DNA from: Lachnospiraceae bacterium
GTDB taxonomy: Bacteria > Bacillota_A > Clostridia > Lachnospirales > Lachnospiraceae
NCBI GenBank assembly: GCA_018365895.1
Contig: JAGZJD010000010.1
Location: forward strand, 1 to 56,357
Direction of reading: 5' to 3'
DNA: 56,357 bases
Of this stretch, positions 43,475 to 51,885 are shown piece by piece. The first letter of the stretch is position 1, and every line of letters begins with the position of its first letter. The position numbers and the translations under genes were made by a program. The notes beneath the pieces are model-generated. The model saw only the letters and a program-made list of their open reading frames with translations, had not been told where the DNA came from and made no database searches.

Positions 43475-45910
43475 ATGGAGTTTACAAGACAGGCAGAAGA
43501 GGTGTTGAAAGAGGCCAGAAAACAGGCCAGACAGTCAGGTCATCCATATATAGGAACGGAACATTTGCTGCTGGGATTAAGCCATGTGATCACAGGTGTG
43601 GCGGGACAGGTGCTTGCAGCAAATAAGGTTAAGGAAGAAGAAATCCACAAGATAATCGATCAGCTTGTAACAACTGTGGGAGATTATAAAGATGAGACAA
43701 ATAAACCGGGAATTAGTCCGCGGTTAGAATGTATTTTAGAAGAAAGTAAGATGGAAGCACAGAAACTTCAGTCTGAAAAAGCGGGAACAGAACATATGCT
43801 TCTTGCGCTTGTTCTGGATGTAGATTGCGTGGCATCCAGAATTCTTACTACGCTTGGCATTAGTCTAAAGAAAGTGCTTCAAGATGTATTGACGGCAATT
43901 GGGGAAGATCCGAGAACCTATCTGGAAGAGAAGAATGATCCGGGGGCAGATGGTGTTCTTACACAGTATAGTACAGATTTGACGGCGGAGGCAGCAGATG
44001 GGAAATTAGATCCGGTCATCGGACGGGAGGAAGAGATTGAACGTCTAATGCAGATTCTGAGTCGGAGAACGAAGAATAATCCATGTCTGATCGGAGAGCC
44101 GGGTGTTGGGAAAACAGCAGTAATTGAAGGTCTGGCAGAGCGGATCGCGGAGGGGATTGTCCCGGATGGAATGAAGCAGAAGAGGATTATGACGTTGGAT
44201 TTGTCTGCGTTGATCGCTGGCTCGAAATACCGTGGAGAATTTGAAGAACGAATGAAGCGTCTGCTTAGAGAAGTAAAATATGCGGGAAATGTTATTCTGT
44301 TTTTAGATGAGGTACACACAATTATTGGAGCAGGAGGAGCCGAAGGCGCTATGGATGCGTCAAATATTCTGAAGCCGTCTCTGGCACGCGGCGATCTGCA
44401 ATTGATTGGAGCAACAACGATTGCAGAGTATCGAAAATATATTGAGAAAGATGCGGCTTTGGAACGGCGTTTTCAGCCGGTAATGGTGGAAGAACCATCT
44501 CAGGAAGAATGTATGAAGATTCTGAAAGGAATTGTATCTAAATATGAAACGCATCATCATGTTAGTGTTACAGAAGAGGCGCTTCAGGCGGCAGTACAAC
44601 TTTCTGCACGCTATATCAATGACCGGAATCTTCCGGATAAGGCAATTGATATTATTGACGAGGCTTGCTCTAAAGTGAGCTTAGGAGGATTCAAAGTTCC
44701 GGAAAATATCGGAAAGATGGAAGAAGCGCTTCAGATTCTTGCAGCAGAAAAAGAAAGCTGTATTAAAAGTGGAAATATTGAGCGCGCGTCTTCTATTCAC
44801 CATGAGCAGGAAGAGATGATAAAAAAACTGGAACAGATGAAAAAGCGTGCTAGTCAGGGAAATAGAAGAAAGCAGTTGAGTGTCACAGAGAATGATATTG
44901 CGTCGGTTGTATCCGCATGGACGAAAATTCCGCTGTCAAAATTAAAAGAATCTGAGAGTACAAAGTTAAGAAAATTAGAGCAGACACTCCATAAGCGTGT
45001 TGTGGGGCAGGAAGAAGCAGTAATGGCTGTGGCAAAGGCGGTAAGAAGAGGCCGGGTTGGGCTGAAAGATCCAAAAAGACCGATTGGTTCGTTCCTGTTT
45101 CTCGGACCGACGGGTGTCGGCAAAACAGAACTTTCAAAGGCATTGGCAGAAGCGCTGTTTGGCGATGAAGAAGCAATGATCCGAATTGATATGTCTGAGT
45201 ATATGGAGAAACATAGTGTATCTAAGATGATCGGCTCTCCTCCGGGATATGTCGGACATGAAGACGGCGGTCAGCTGAGCGAGAAAGTGCGGCGTAATCC
45301 ATATTCAGTAATCTTGTTTGATGAGATTGAAAAAGCGCATCCGGATGTATTTAACATTCTGCTTCAGGTATTGGATGACGGACATATTACGGATTCACAG
45401 GGAAGAAAGGTAGATTTTAGGAATACAGTCATTATTATGACATCGAACGCAGGAGCCAAGTCTATCATTGAACCGAAAAAACTTGGTTTTATCGTAAATG
45501 AAGATGAGGCAGCTGATTATAAGAAAATGAAATCTAATGTCATGGAAGAAGTAAAACAGCTATTCCGCCCAGAATTTTTGAACAGGATTGATGAGATTAT
45601 TGTATTCCACGCATTGAATAAAGATCATATGAAGAAGATTACCGGTTTAATGTGTCGTGAATTTGCGAAGCGTGCGAAAGAATATCTTCAGATTGAGCTT
45701 CACATTCGCGATAGTGTGAAACAGTATATTGTTGAGAAAGGAACTGACCGGAAGTTTGGCGCAAGACCGCTTCGCCGCGCAGTACAGACGTATCTGGAAG
45801 ATAAGATGGCGGAGGAAATTCTTGACCAGCATATTCAATCCGGAATGGATGTGGATGTGACAGTTGCAAAAGGCGAGATAAAATTTATTCCAAAGAACAT
45901 AAAAAACTAG
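43475..45910 (+). CDS. clpC: ATP-dependent Clp protease ATP-binding subunit ClpC
   Basis: ClpC unfolds proteins for the ClpP protease. The 811-residue protein has two N-terminal Clp repeats (about 1-145), AAA+ domain 1 with GEPGVGKTAVIEG, a middle coiled-coil segment with a UVR-like motif (EALQILAAEKESCIKSGNIE), AAA+ domain 2 with GPTGVGKTELSK, and a ClpP-binding loop with KKLGF. AGGAGGG precedes the ATG. In Bacillus clpC follows ctsR-mcsA-mcsB; here it follows a YtrA-type GntR gene and none of those three is adjacent. Confidence 0.96.
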   Translation: MEFTRQAEEVLKEARKQARQSGHPYIGTEHLLLGLSHVITGVAGQVLAANKVKEEEIHKIIDQLVTTVGDYKDETNKPGISPRLECILEESKMEAQKLQSEKAGTEHMLLALVLDVDCVASRILTTLGISLKKVLQDVLTAIGEDPRTYLEEKNDPGADGVLTQYSTDLTAEAADGKLDPVIGREEEIERLMQILSRRTKNNPCLIGEPGVGKTAVIEGLAERIAEGIVPDGMKQKRIMTLDLSALIAGSKYRGEFEERMKRLLREVKYAGNVILFLDEVHTIIGAGGAEGAMDASNILKPSLARGDLQLIGATTIAEYRKYIEKDAALERRFQPVMVEEPSQEECMKILKGIVSKYETHHHVSVTEEALQAAVQLSARYINDRNLPDKAIDIIDEACSKVSLGGFKVPENIGKMEEALQILAAEKESCIKSGNIERASSIHHEQEEMIKKLEQMKKRASQGNRRKQLSVTENDIASVVSAWTKIPLSKLKESESTKLRKLEQTLHKRVVGQEEAVMAVAKAVRRGRVGLKDPKRPIGSFLFLGPTGVGKTELSKALAEALFGDEEAMIRIDMSEYMEKHSVSKMIGSPPGYVGHEDGGQLSEKVRRNPYSVILFDEIEKAHPDVFNILLQVLDDGHITDSQGRKVDFRNTVIIMTSNAGAKSIIEPKKLGFIVNEDEAADYKKMKSNVMEEVKQLFRPEFLNRIDEIIVFHALNKDHMKKITGLMCREFAKRAKEYLQIELHIRDSVKQYIVEKGTDRKFGARPLRRAVQTYLEDKMAEEILDQHIQSGMDVDVTVAKGEIKFIPKNIKN

Positions 45911-45998
45911 CAAAACAGAATATTTTATTATATAATAACGGTATAAAAAAGCAGTATGACAGGCGCAAAAGCGCTAACGTACAATAGGAGGAAGTAAA

Positions 45999-46412
45999 AT
46001 GGCTGCAGTCAAAGAACTATTAAGAATAGAAGCTGATGGAGGACTTAGCTTTGGAGATTATACATTAGACTCCAAGACAAAACTGGATGGTTTTGAATAT
46101 CAGGGAGATTTATATAAAGTCAAGACATTTCAGGAAATTACAAAGCTTGAAAAGAACGGTATGTTTGTATATGAATCCGTTCCGGGTACAGCGGTAGAGA
46201 ACCTGAAAGTAACAGAGAATACAATCGTATTTCAGGTTTCCGGTTCGAAGGATGCACAGTTTACACTGGAGCTTGAACCGGAACAGGAATATACAGTATA
46301 TATGGACGATGTGAATGTCGGCAAGATGACAACAAACCTGAGCGGAAAGCTAAGTGTCAGTGCAGAATTATCTGAGACAAAGGCGGTTTGTGTAAAGATT
46401 GTAAGAGATTAG
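45999..46412 (+). CDS. Conserved protein of unknown function
   Basis: This 137-residue protein is preceded by AGGAGG and looks soluble and beta-rich, with ELLRIEADGGLSFGDYTLD at the start and a repetitive acidic C-terminal half (FTLELEPEQEYTVYMDDVNV). It has no signal peptide or membrane segment. Similar Clostridia proteins have, as I recall, been labelled endosialidase, but no sialidase motif is visible and I would not use that name. It stands between clpC and radA and ends at a terminator. Confidence 0.7.
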   Translation: MAAVKELLRIEADGGLSFGDYTLDSKTKLDGFEYQGDLYKVKTFQEITKLEKNGMFVYESVPGTAVENLKVTENTIVFQVSGSKDAQFTLELEPEQEYTVYMDDVNVGKMTTNLSGKLSVSAELSETKAVCVKIVRD

Positions 46413-46438
46413 TGAAAGAACGGAACAGGGTAAGAAAG

Positions 46439-46467
46439 AGGCTGCAGATTTCTGCAGCCTTATTTTG
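46439..46467 (+). terminator. Terminator before radA
   Basis: AGGCTGCAG (46439-46447) pairs perfectly with CTGCAGCCT (46452-46460) around a short ATTT loop, followed by TATTTTG. Confidence 0.8.
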
Positions 46468-46482
46468 AATTTGGAGGAATAT

Positions 46483-47841
46483 ATGGCGAAAGGAAAGAAA
46501 AGTGTATTTTTCTGTCAGAACTGTGGGTATGAATCTGCAAAATGGTCCGGTCAGTGTCCGGCATGCAAAGAGTGGAATACGTTTGTAGAAGAACCGATGG
46601 AAGGAAATAAAACAGTTTCCACAGTGCGGGCAGCAAAATCAGCAAAGATTGTGACACTTCGTGATGTTTCGGTGGAGAAAGAAGACCGGATCCATACAGA
46701 TATTCACGAATTAGACCGGGTACTTGGAGGCGGAATCGTGCCGGGGTCACTGATTTTAGTGGGAGGGGATCCGGGAATCGGAAAATCTACACTGCTGCTG
46801 CAGGTGTGCAGGAATTTGTCCGGTCAAAAGCGCAGTGTTCTTTATATTTCAGGAGAAGAATCGCTTCGGCAGATTAAGCTGAGAGCTGACAGGATTGGAG
46901 AATTTTCAGAGACGCTCTCACTTCTCTGCGAAACAAATCTTGACACGATTAGGAGTGTGATTGAATCCAATCGTCCGCAGATCGTTGTCATCGATTCCAT
47001 ACAGACGATGTACAATGAAGAAGTTGGATCAGCTCCGGGAAGCGTTTCACAAGTGCGGGAATCGACAAATGTGTTGATGCAGCTGGCGAAAGGTCTTGGC
47101 ATTGTTATCTTTATTGTAGGGCATGTGACGAAAGAAGGAACCGTGGCGGGCCCGCGTGTTTTAGAGCATATGGTTGACACGGTGCTTTACTTTGAGGGAG
47201 ACAGACATGCATCTTACCGGATCTTGCGAGGAGTCAAGAATCGGTTTGGTTCTACAAATGAAATCGGAGTATTTGAGATGCAGCAGACAGGACTTGTGGA
47301 AGTGGCAAATCCTTCGGAATTTATGTTAAATGGAAAGCCGGAAAATGCTTCCGGATCGGTTGTGGCATGTTCATTGGAAGGAACAAGACCGATTCTTATT
47401 GAAATCCAGGCACTTGTGAGCCGCAGCGGTTTTGGAATGCCGCGGAGAACAGCAGCGGGAACAGATTACAACCGGGTAAATCTTCTGATGGCAGTTCTTG
47501 AGAAGCGTCTTGGTATGGGGCTTGCAGATTATGATGCTTATGTCAATATCGCAGGAGGCATTAAGATGACAGAGCCGGCGATTGATCTTGGAATTGTTCT
47601 TGCGCTTGTTTCAAGTTATCGCAATCGTGTAATTAGTGATGAGACAATTGTATTTGGCGAAGTAGGGTTAAGCGGCGAAGTGCGTGCGGTCAGTATGCCG
47701 GAGCAAAGAGTAAATGAAGCAAAAAAGCTTGGGTTTACAAGATGCATTATGCCGGCAGTGTCACTGAAAACAGTTCAGGCAATCAAAGGCATCGAGATCA
47801 TCGGCGTAAAGACAATAAATGAGGCGGTACAGTACATTTGA
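46483..47841 (+). CDS. radA: DNA repair protein RadA
   Basis: RadA (Sms) is a RecA-like ATPase that promotes branch migration in recombination. The 452-residue protein has an N-terminal four-Cys zinc finger (CQNCGYESAKWSGQCPAC), Walker A GGDPGIGKST (about 95-104), the RadA-specific KNRFGS (about 251) and a C-terminal Lon-like domain. ATG 46483 is set by GGAGG at 46473-46477; a TTG at 46465 would add 6 residues. Confidence 0.96.
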   Translation: MAKGKKSVFFCQNCGYESAKWSGQCPACKEWNTFVEEPMEGNKTVSTVRAAKSAKIVTLRDVSVEKEDRIHTDIHELDRVLGGGIVPGSLILVGGDPGIGKSTLLLQVCRNLSGQKRSVLYISGEESLRQIKLRADRIGEFSETLSLLCETNLDTIRSVIESNRPQIVVIDSIQTMYNEEVGSAPGSVSQVRESTNVLMQLAKGLGIVIFIVGHVTKEGTVAGPRVLEHMVDTVLYFEGDRHASYRILRGVKNRFGSTNEIGVFEMQQTGLVEVANPSEFMLNGKPENASGSVVACSLEGTRPILIEIQALVSRSGFGMPRRTAAGTDYNRVNLLMAVLEKRLGMGLADYDAYVNIAGGIKMTEPAIDLGIVLALVSSYRNRVISDETIVFGEVGLSGEVRAVSMPEQRVNEAKKLGFTRCIMPAVSLKTVQAIKGIEIIGVKTINEAVQYI

Positions 47842-47944
47842 TACAAATCAGATACAAAAATGCTCTATACTCTAAAGTGAATTTATATGTAAAATCATTT
47901 GCCATAAAGATAATTTCATGGAAAACGGATGAGGGAGAAAGACG

Positions 47945-48604
47945 ATGATATCAATACTAATCGTAGAAGACGAAGCGCCAATCCGTGAGCTTTTGCGGAT
48001 CAGTTTAAAAGAAGCCGGTTATGAATGTACATGTGCTGGGGACGGAGATGAAGCGGCAGACATTCTGATCCAGAAGCGGTTTGACCTTGTACTGCTCGAT
48101 ATTATGCTTCCGGGTGCCAATGGATATGAGCTGCTGGAATTTGTCAGACCGATGGAGATTCCGGTTATATTTCTGACCGCAAAGGGTGAAGTGGCAGATA
48201 AAGTAAAAGGGCTTCGCATGGGAGCGGAAGATTATATTACAAAGCCGTTTGAGCTGGCAGAGCTTCTTGCCAGGGTGGAGACGGTGCTGCGCAGATATCA
48301 CAAGGCGGAAGAGATACTGGCGTGCGGGGCGGTCAAAGTGGATCTTCGTTCACATCGCGTGACGAGAAACAGCGAACCGGTGAGCCTGACTGCAAAAGAA
48401 TATGAACTGCTTGTATTGTTTTTGCGGAATAAGAATATTGCGCTTTACCGTGACCGGATCTATGAAGAAGTCTGGCAGGAAGAATATACGGGAAATAGTC
48501 GTACAGTTGACCTTCATGTTCAGCGCATCCGCAAAAAACTCGGGTTGGAGGAGCAGATCACTGCGGTATATAAGATTGGATACCGTTTGGAGGAGAAGGA
48601 ATGA
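47945..48604 (+). CDS. OmpR-family response regulator
   Basis: This 219-residue regulator has a receiver domain with acidic residues in IVEDEAPIRE, phospho-acceptor Asp52 in LLDIMLPGANGYE, Thr in FLTAKGE and Lys in ITKPFELAE, and a C-terminal winged helix (GNSRTVDLHVQRIRKKLG). GAGGGAGAAAG precedes the ATG. It overlaps the kinase gene by 4 bases. The 103-base gap after radA holds no clear terminator. Confidence 0.93.
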   Translation: MISILIVEDEAPIRELLRISLKEAGYECTCAGDGDEAADILIQKRFDLVLLDIMLPGANGYELLEFVRPMEIPVIFLTAKGEVADKVKGLRMGAEDYITKPFELAELLARVETVLRRYHKAEEILACGAVKVDLRSHRVTRNSEPVSLTAKEYELLVLFLRNKNIALYRDRIYEEVWQEEYTGNSRTVDLHVQRIRKKLGLEEQITAVYKIGYRLEEKE

Positions 48605-50034
48605 AACTGTTCTGGAAAATATTTTTCAGCGTGATGGCGGTGACGACAGTTGTTTTTTGCGTCAGCGGCCACATTTTAATCTACAGTTTTTTTAAGTCGG
48701 AGCTTACACGGGAAATCGAGGAAGCTGATATGCAAAGCAAAGCATTCGGAAAATCACTGAATGTTTCTGTACTTATGCTTGAAAAAGATGGTGTTGTCTC
48801 GGATGAAGAGTTGTTGGAAGGGAGTTCAACGGTGAGCCTTGCGGATAATAAAAAGACGGTGCAGGTGAATCTGTACAGCGAGGCGGGGGAACTGCTGGAA
48901 GAGGCTGAAGAAGATGGGACTTCTGTTGACAGGGGAGTCCGGGAACTGATTCAGAAGACTGATAAAGGGAAGGAAGGATACACAATCCTTCGAGACGGAG
49001 AAAGCTATGCACTTCATTTTGTGAGCTTTCAGGAAATTGCAGAGCGCGGGCGCGGGGTGCATATTGAGCTTGTCAGAGATATTACAGGGATTTTCCAACA
49101 AAAAGACGATATGTATGAGATTTATATGCGCTGTATGTTTGTCCTTTTGGTTGTAACGATTCTGGCAGCAGCAGTTCTGACAGCGTGGATCGTGCGTCCG
49201 ATCAAACGGCTTACAGCGGGTGTTAATGAATTTGCGAGAGGGAATTTCACAGAGCGGATCCAGATCACAGGGCAGGATGAATTGGGGCATCTGGCAGAGC
49301 AGTTTAACAAGATGGGTGAACGGATTAACAGCAGTATGGAAGAATTAAGGATGGCGGCCGTACGGCAGGAACAGTTTACGGGGAGCTTCGCTCATGAACT
49401 TAAGACGCCGCTCACTTCGATCATTGGCTATGCAGAAATGCTCCGGACAAGAAAGATGCCGGAGGAGACAAGAATGCAGTACGGTGATTACATTTTCCGG
49501 CAGGGAAAACGTCTGGAGTCACTGGCAAAGAAAATGATGGATATTACTGTGCTTGAAAAAGCAGAGATTCAGAAGAAAAATATATGGGTTCCGGGATTTC
49601 TGGAAGAGATTGCAGGTGAGATGGCGCCAGTATGTGAAAAGCATACTGTCCATCTGTCAGCGAATGCGCAGGATGATCTTATGCTGCGTGCCGATCCGGA
49701 ACTTTTAAAATCTGTGATTCTGAATCTGATTGATAATAGTATAAAAGCGCTTGAGAGGGAAGGAAAAATCTGGATAACAGCAGAGGGAAAAGAGCATATC
49801 ATTGAGATTGCTGTCATAGATAATGGAAAGGGCATTGCGAAAGAGGATCTTCCGCGAGTGACAGAAAGTTTTTTCATGGGTGATAAGTCGAGAAAGAATG
49901 ATGGCAGCGGAAGCGTGGGACTTGGCCTTGCAATCAGCAGGCGGATTGTGGAACTGCATCATGCGAAGATGAAAATCAGCAGCAAAGAAGGCATTGGAAC
50001 GAAAGTTATAATACAGTTTCCGGAAGTACGATGA
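48601..50034 (+). CDS. Membrane sensor histidine kinase
   Basis: This 477-residue kinase is encoded with the regulator upstream (ATGA overlap). It has membrane segments at about residues 8-28 and 177-198, an outside sensor region of about 145 residues, a HAMP linker (about 200-250), phospho-accepting His265 in GSFAHELKTPLTSIIGY, and an ATPase domain with N box LNLIDNSIKAL and G boxes VIDNGKGIAKED and GSVGLGLAIS. Two exported proteins follow and are likely targets or partners. Confidence 0.93.
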   Translation: MKLFWKIFFSVMAVTTVVFCVSGHILIYSFFKSELTREIEEADMQSKAFGKSLNVSVLMLEKDGVVSDEELLEGSSTVSLADNKKTVQVNLYSEAGELLEEAEEDGTSVDRGVRELIQKTDKGKEGYTILRDGESYALHFVSFQEIAERGRGVHIELVRDITGIFQQKDDMYEIYMRCMFVLLVVTILAAAVLTAWIVRPIKRLTAGVNEFARGNFTERIQITGQDELGHLAEQFNKMGERINSSMEELRMAAVRQEQFTGSFAHELKTPLTSIIGYAEMLRTRKMPEETRMQYGDYIFRQGKRLESLAKKMMDITVLEKAEIQKKNIWVPGFLEEIAGEMAPVCEKHTVHLSANAQDDLMLRADPELLKSVILNLIDNSIKALEREGKIWITAEGKEHIIEIAVIDNGKGIAKEDLPRVTESFFMGDKSRKNDGSGSVGLGLAISRRIVELHHAKMKISSKEGIGTKVIIQFPEVR

Positions 50035-50049
50035 GGCAGGTGGGAAAAG

Positions 50050-50823
50050 ATGAAAGGAAAATATATATTAGCGGCAGGGGGAGCGATGCTTGTCATTGCC
50101 GGATGCATTTTCTCACCATTTCTTGCATCGAAAATCCAAAATGAGAGGATTCTGAACAATATCGTTATAAAAGAAGATAGGAAGGAAGAAGAAAACACGC
50201 TCAGTTTTCCGGAGAAAATTGCGTTGTACGCCAAAGGAAGTACGATTACCTATCAGAATGAAAAGCATAGTATCCCGGTTATTTCAGATTCGGATATTTG
50301 GCAGGAAGACGACGGAATTTCTGTGGAAGGGATCGAGCAGATCTGTATCGCGGCAGAGCAGGAGCTTCAGACATTGAAAGCGCTTGGGATTTTACCAAAG
50401 GAATACCAAGTAGAACTTCCCCGCGGGGAAAAATGGTATAGGATCGAGACCTTTACCGATAAACAGGCAAACTGGGTAACCGTATATCAGATTGAGGTGT
50501 CAGGGACAGATTATGGATATCTCTCGCTCAGTATCGAAAAAGAAAGTGGGAAGATCATGGAGTTGTATGTAGACACTGTACAAGATAACAGTATGAAACT
50601 CTCATTTGAAAAAATGAGGGAGGCGTGGGGAGAATACATCGGTATGCGTCCAGCAGAGAAGGAGAGAAAAAATCTTTCGGGTGCAGTGGAGGAAACAGAA
50701 CTGGATGGAAAGGGCATTGTATGTGATTACGGAAAAGATATGCAAGTATCTTATTATTTATACCGTGGAGAAAAAACAATCGAGATCAGTACAGTTTGCA
50801 AAGATGATACAAGTATGAGGTAA
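50050..50823 (+). CDS. Exported or membrane-anchored protein of unknown function
   Basis: This 257-residue protein has an N-terminal signal anchor (about 5-28). The MLVIAGC stretch could be a lipobox-like site but lies within the hydrophobic run. The remainder is soluble and acidic. I recognise no domain. It starts 15 bases after the kinase stop and lies upstream of a C39-like protein, so it is probably part of the same signalling operon. Confidence 0.7.
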   Translation: MKGKYILAAGGAMLVIAGCIFSPFLASKIQNERILNNIVIKEDRKEEENTLSFPEKIALYAKGSTITYQNEKHSIPVISDSDIWQEDDGISVEGIEQICIAAEQELQTLKALGILPKEYQVELPRGEKWYRIETFTDKQANWVTVYQIEVSGTDYGYLSLSIEKESGKIMELYVDTVQDNSMKLSFEKMREAWGEYIGMRPAEKERKNLSGAVEETELDGKGIVCDYGKDMQVSYYLYRGEKTIEISTVCKDDTSMR

Positions 50824-50876
50824 GTTGGAAACAGACTTCCGCTATGATGATTCTATCAAAAACAGAGGTGATAGAT

Positions 50877-51677
50877 ATGAAACGGCGGAAGGAAAAACGG
50901 GAATACAGAAAACGGCTTGTGAGAAATGTTTTCTGTGCATTCACGGGAGTATTTTTTTTGATAGCAGGAGCTGCAATGCGAAACGACAATATGCGGAAAC
51001 AGGAAGGGAATTCCAAAGAAGAAATCTTGTTCGGTACACTTTCAGAAGGAGAGAAAACGAAAGTGAAAAAGAAGCGTGCAGTAACATGCATCTTGCAGAA
51101 CCCGGAACTCCCGACAGGGTGTGAGGCAACTGCGGGGACAATGCTTCTGAAAGCCTACGGATATGAGACAGATAAGATGGATGTAGCTGGAGCCATGAAA
51201 TGTCTGCCGCTTATCGAGCGGGATGGGCGGCTCTATGGTGGACATCCGGATGAGGTGTTTGTCGGTGATCCGGAAGAGGTTTCGAGTTATGGAGCATTTC
51301 CGAATGTGTTGGCAGAAGCGATGCAGCAGGTAATTGACAGAGAAGGTGCAAGGCACAAAGCAGTGCCGCTTTATCACAAATCAGAAGAAGAGCTTCTGGA
51401 GCTTGTAGATACGGGCATTCCGGTCTGTATCTGGTCTTCTAGCAAAAACTTAGAAATTGAGCACAGAAGAGGCTGGTATCTTATTCGAGACGATGTCTAT
51501 ACAGATGATTATTTCGAGTGGCCGTCGAACGAACATGTTCTTGTCCTTGTCGATTATGACGAAGACGAAGTGACGGTATGCGACCCGCAGGAGGGTGTTG
51601 TCAGATACCCGCGGGAATCTTTCTTCCGGCATTACAGGCAGGTAGGGGAGTACGCGCTTATTCTGGAAGAAAAATAA
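50877..51677 (+). CDS. C39-like (papain-fold) peptidase, membrane-anchored
   Basis: This 266-residue protein has a basic N-terminus and one membrane segment (about 17-37). A C39_2-type domain follows with the catalytic Cys82 in LPTGCEATAGTMLLKAYG, His220 in NEHVLVLVDYDED and Asp in TVCDPQEG. Such domains cleave peptides or act as binding modules outside the cell. ATG 50877 follows AGAGGTG. It is the fourth gene of the second two-component locus and ends before a terminator at 51719. Confidence 0.85.
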   Translation: MKRRKEKREYRKRLVRNVFCAFTGVFFLIAGAAMRNDNMRKQEGNSKEEILFGTLSEGEKTKVKKKRAVTCILQNPELPTGCEATAGTMLLKAYGYETDKMDVAGAMKCLPLIERDGRLYGGHPDEVFVGDPEEVSSYGAFPNVLAEAMQQVIDREGARHKAVPLYHKSEEELLELVDTGIPVCIWSSSKNLEIEHRRGWYLIRDDVYTDDYFEWPSNEHVLVLVDYDEDEVTVCDPQEGVVRYPRESFFRHYRQVGEYALILEEK

Positions 51678-51718
51678 ATCGCTGTGCAGGAAAACCATAA
51701 GAATATCTGTTATAAAAT

Positions 51719-51754
51719 ATTTCCGGGGATGAAAAAATCTCCGGAAATTTTTCT
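51719..51754 (+). terminator. Terminator after the two-component/C39 locus
   Basis: ATTTCCGG (51719-51726) pairs with CCGGAAAT (51741-51748), the stem continuing imperfectly with GGAT/ATCT, followed by TTTTCT. Confidence 0.75.
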
Positions 51755-51818
51755 ATGCACAGGAGACTTTTCCGGACGCATATTTTTGTACCGGATTCCA
51801 ATTTGTACGATGTTCTAA

Positions 51819-51847
51819 TTGCTATTTGAAGATGGAAATTATATAAT
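51819..51847 (+). promoter_or_regulatory. Predicted sigma-A promoter of the ABC exporter genes
   Basis: TTGCTA (51819-51824) and TATAAT (51842-51847) have a 17-base spacer, 38 bases before the start codon. Confidence 0.6.
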
Positions 51848-51885
51848 TAAAATAGTGAAAACAAAAGAGAATGAGGAGGGTGAAA

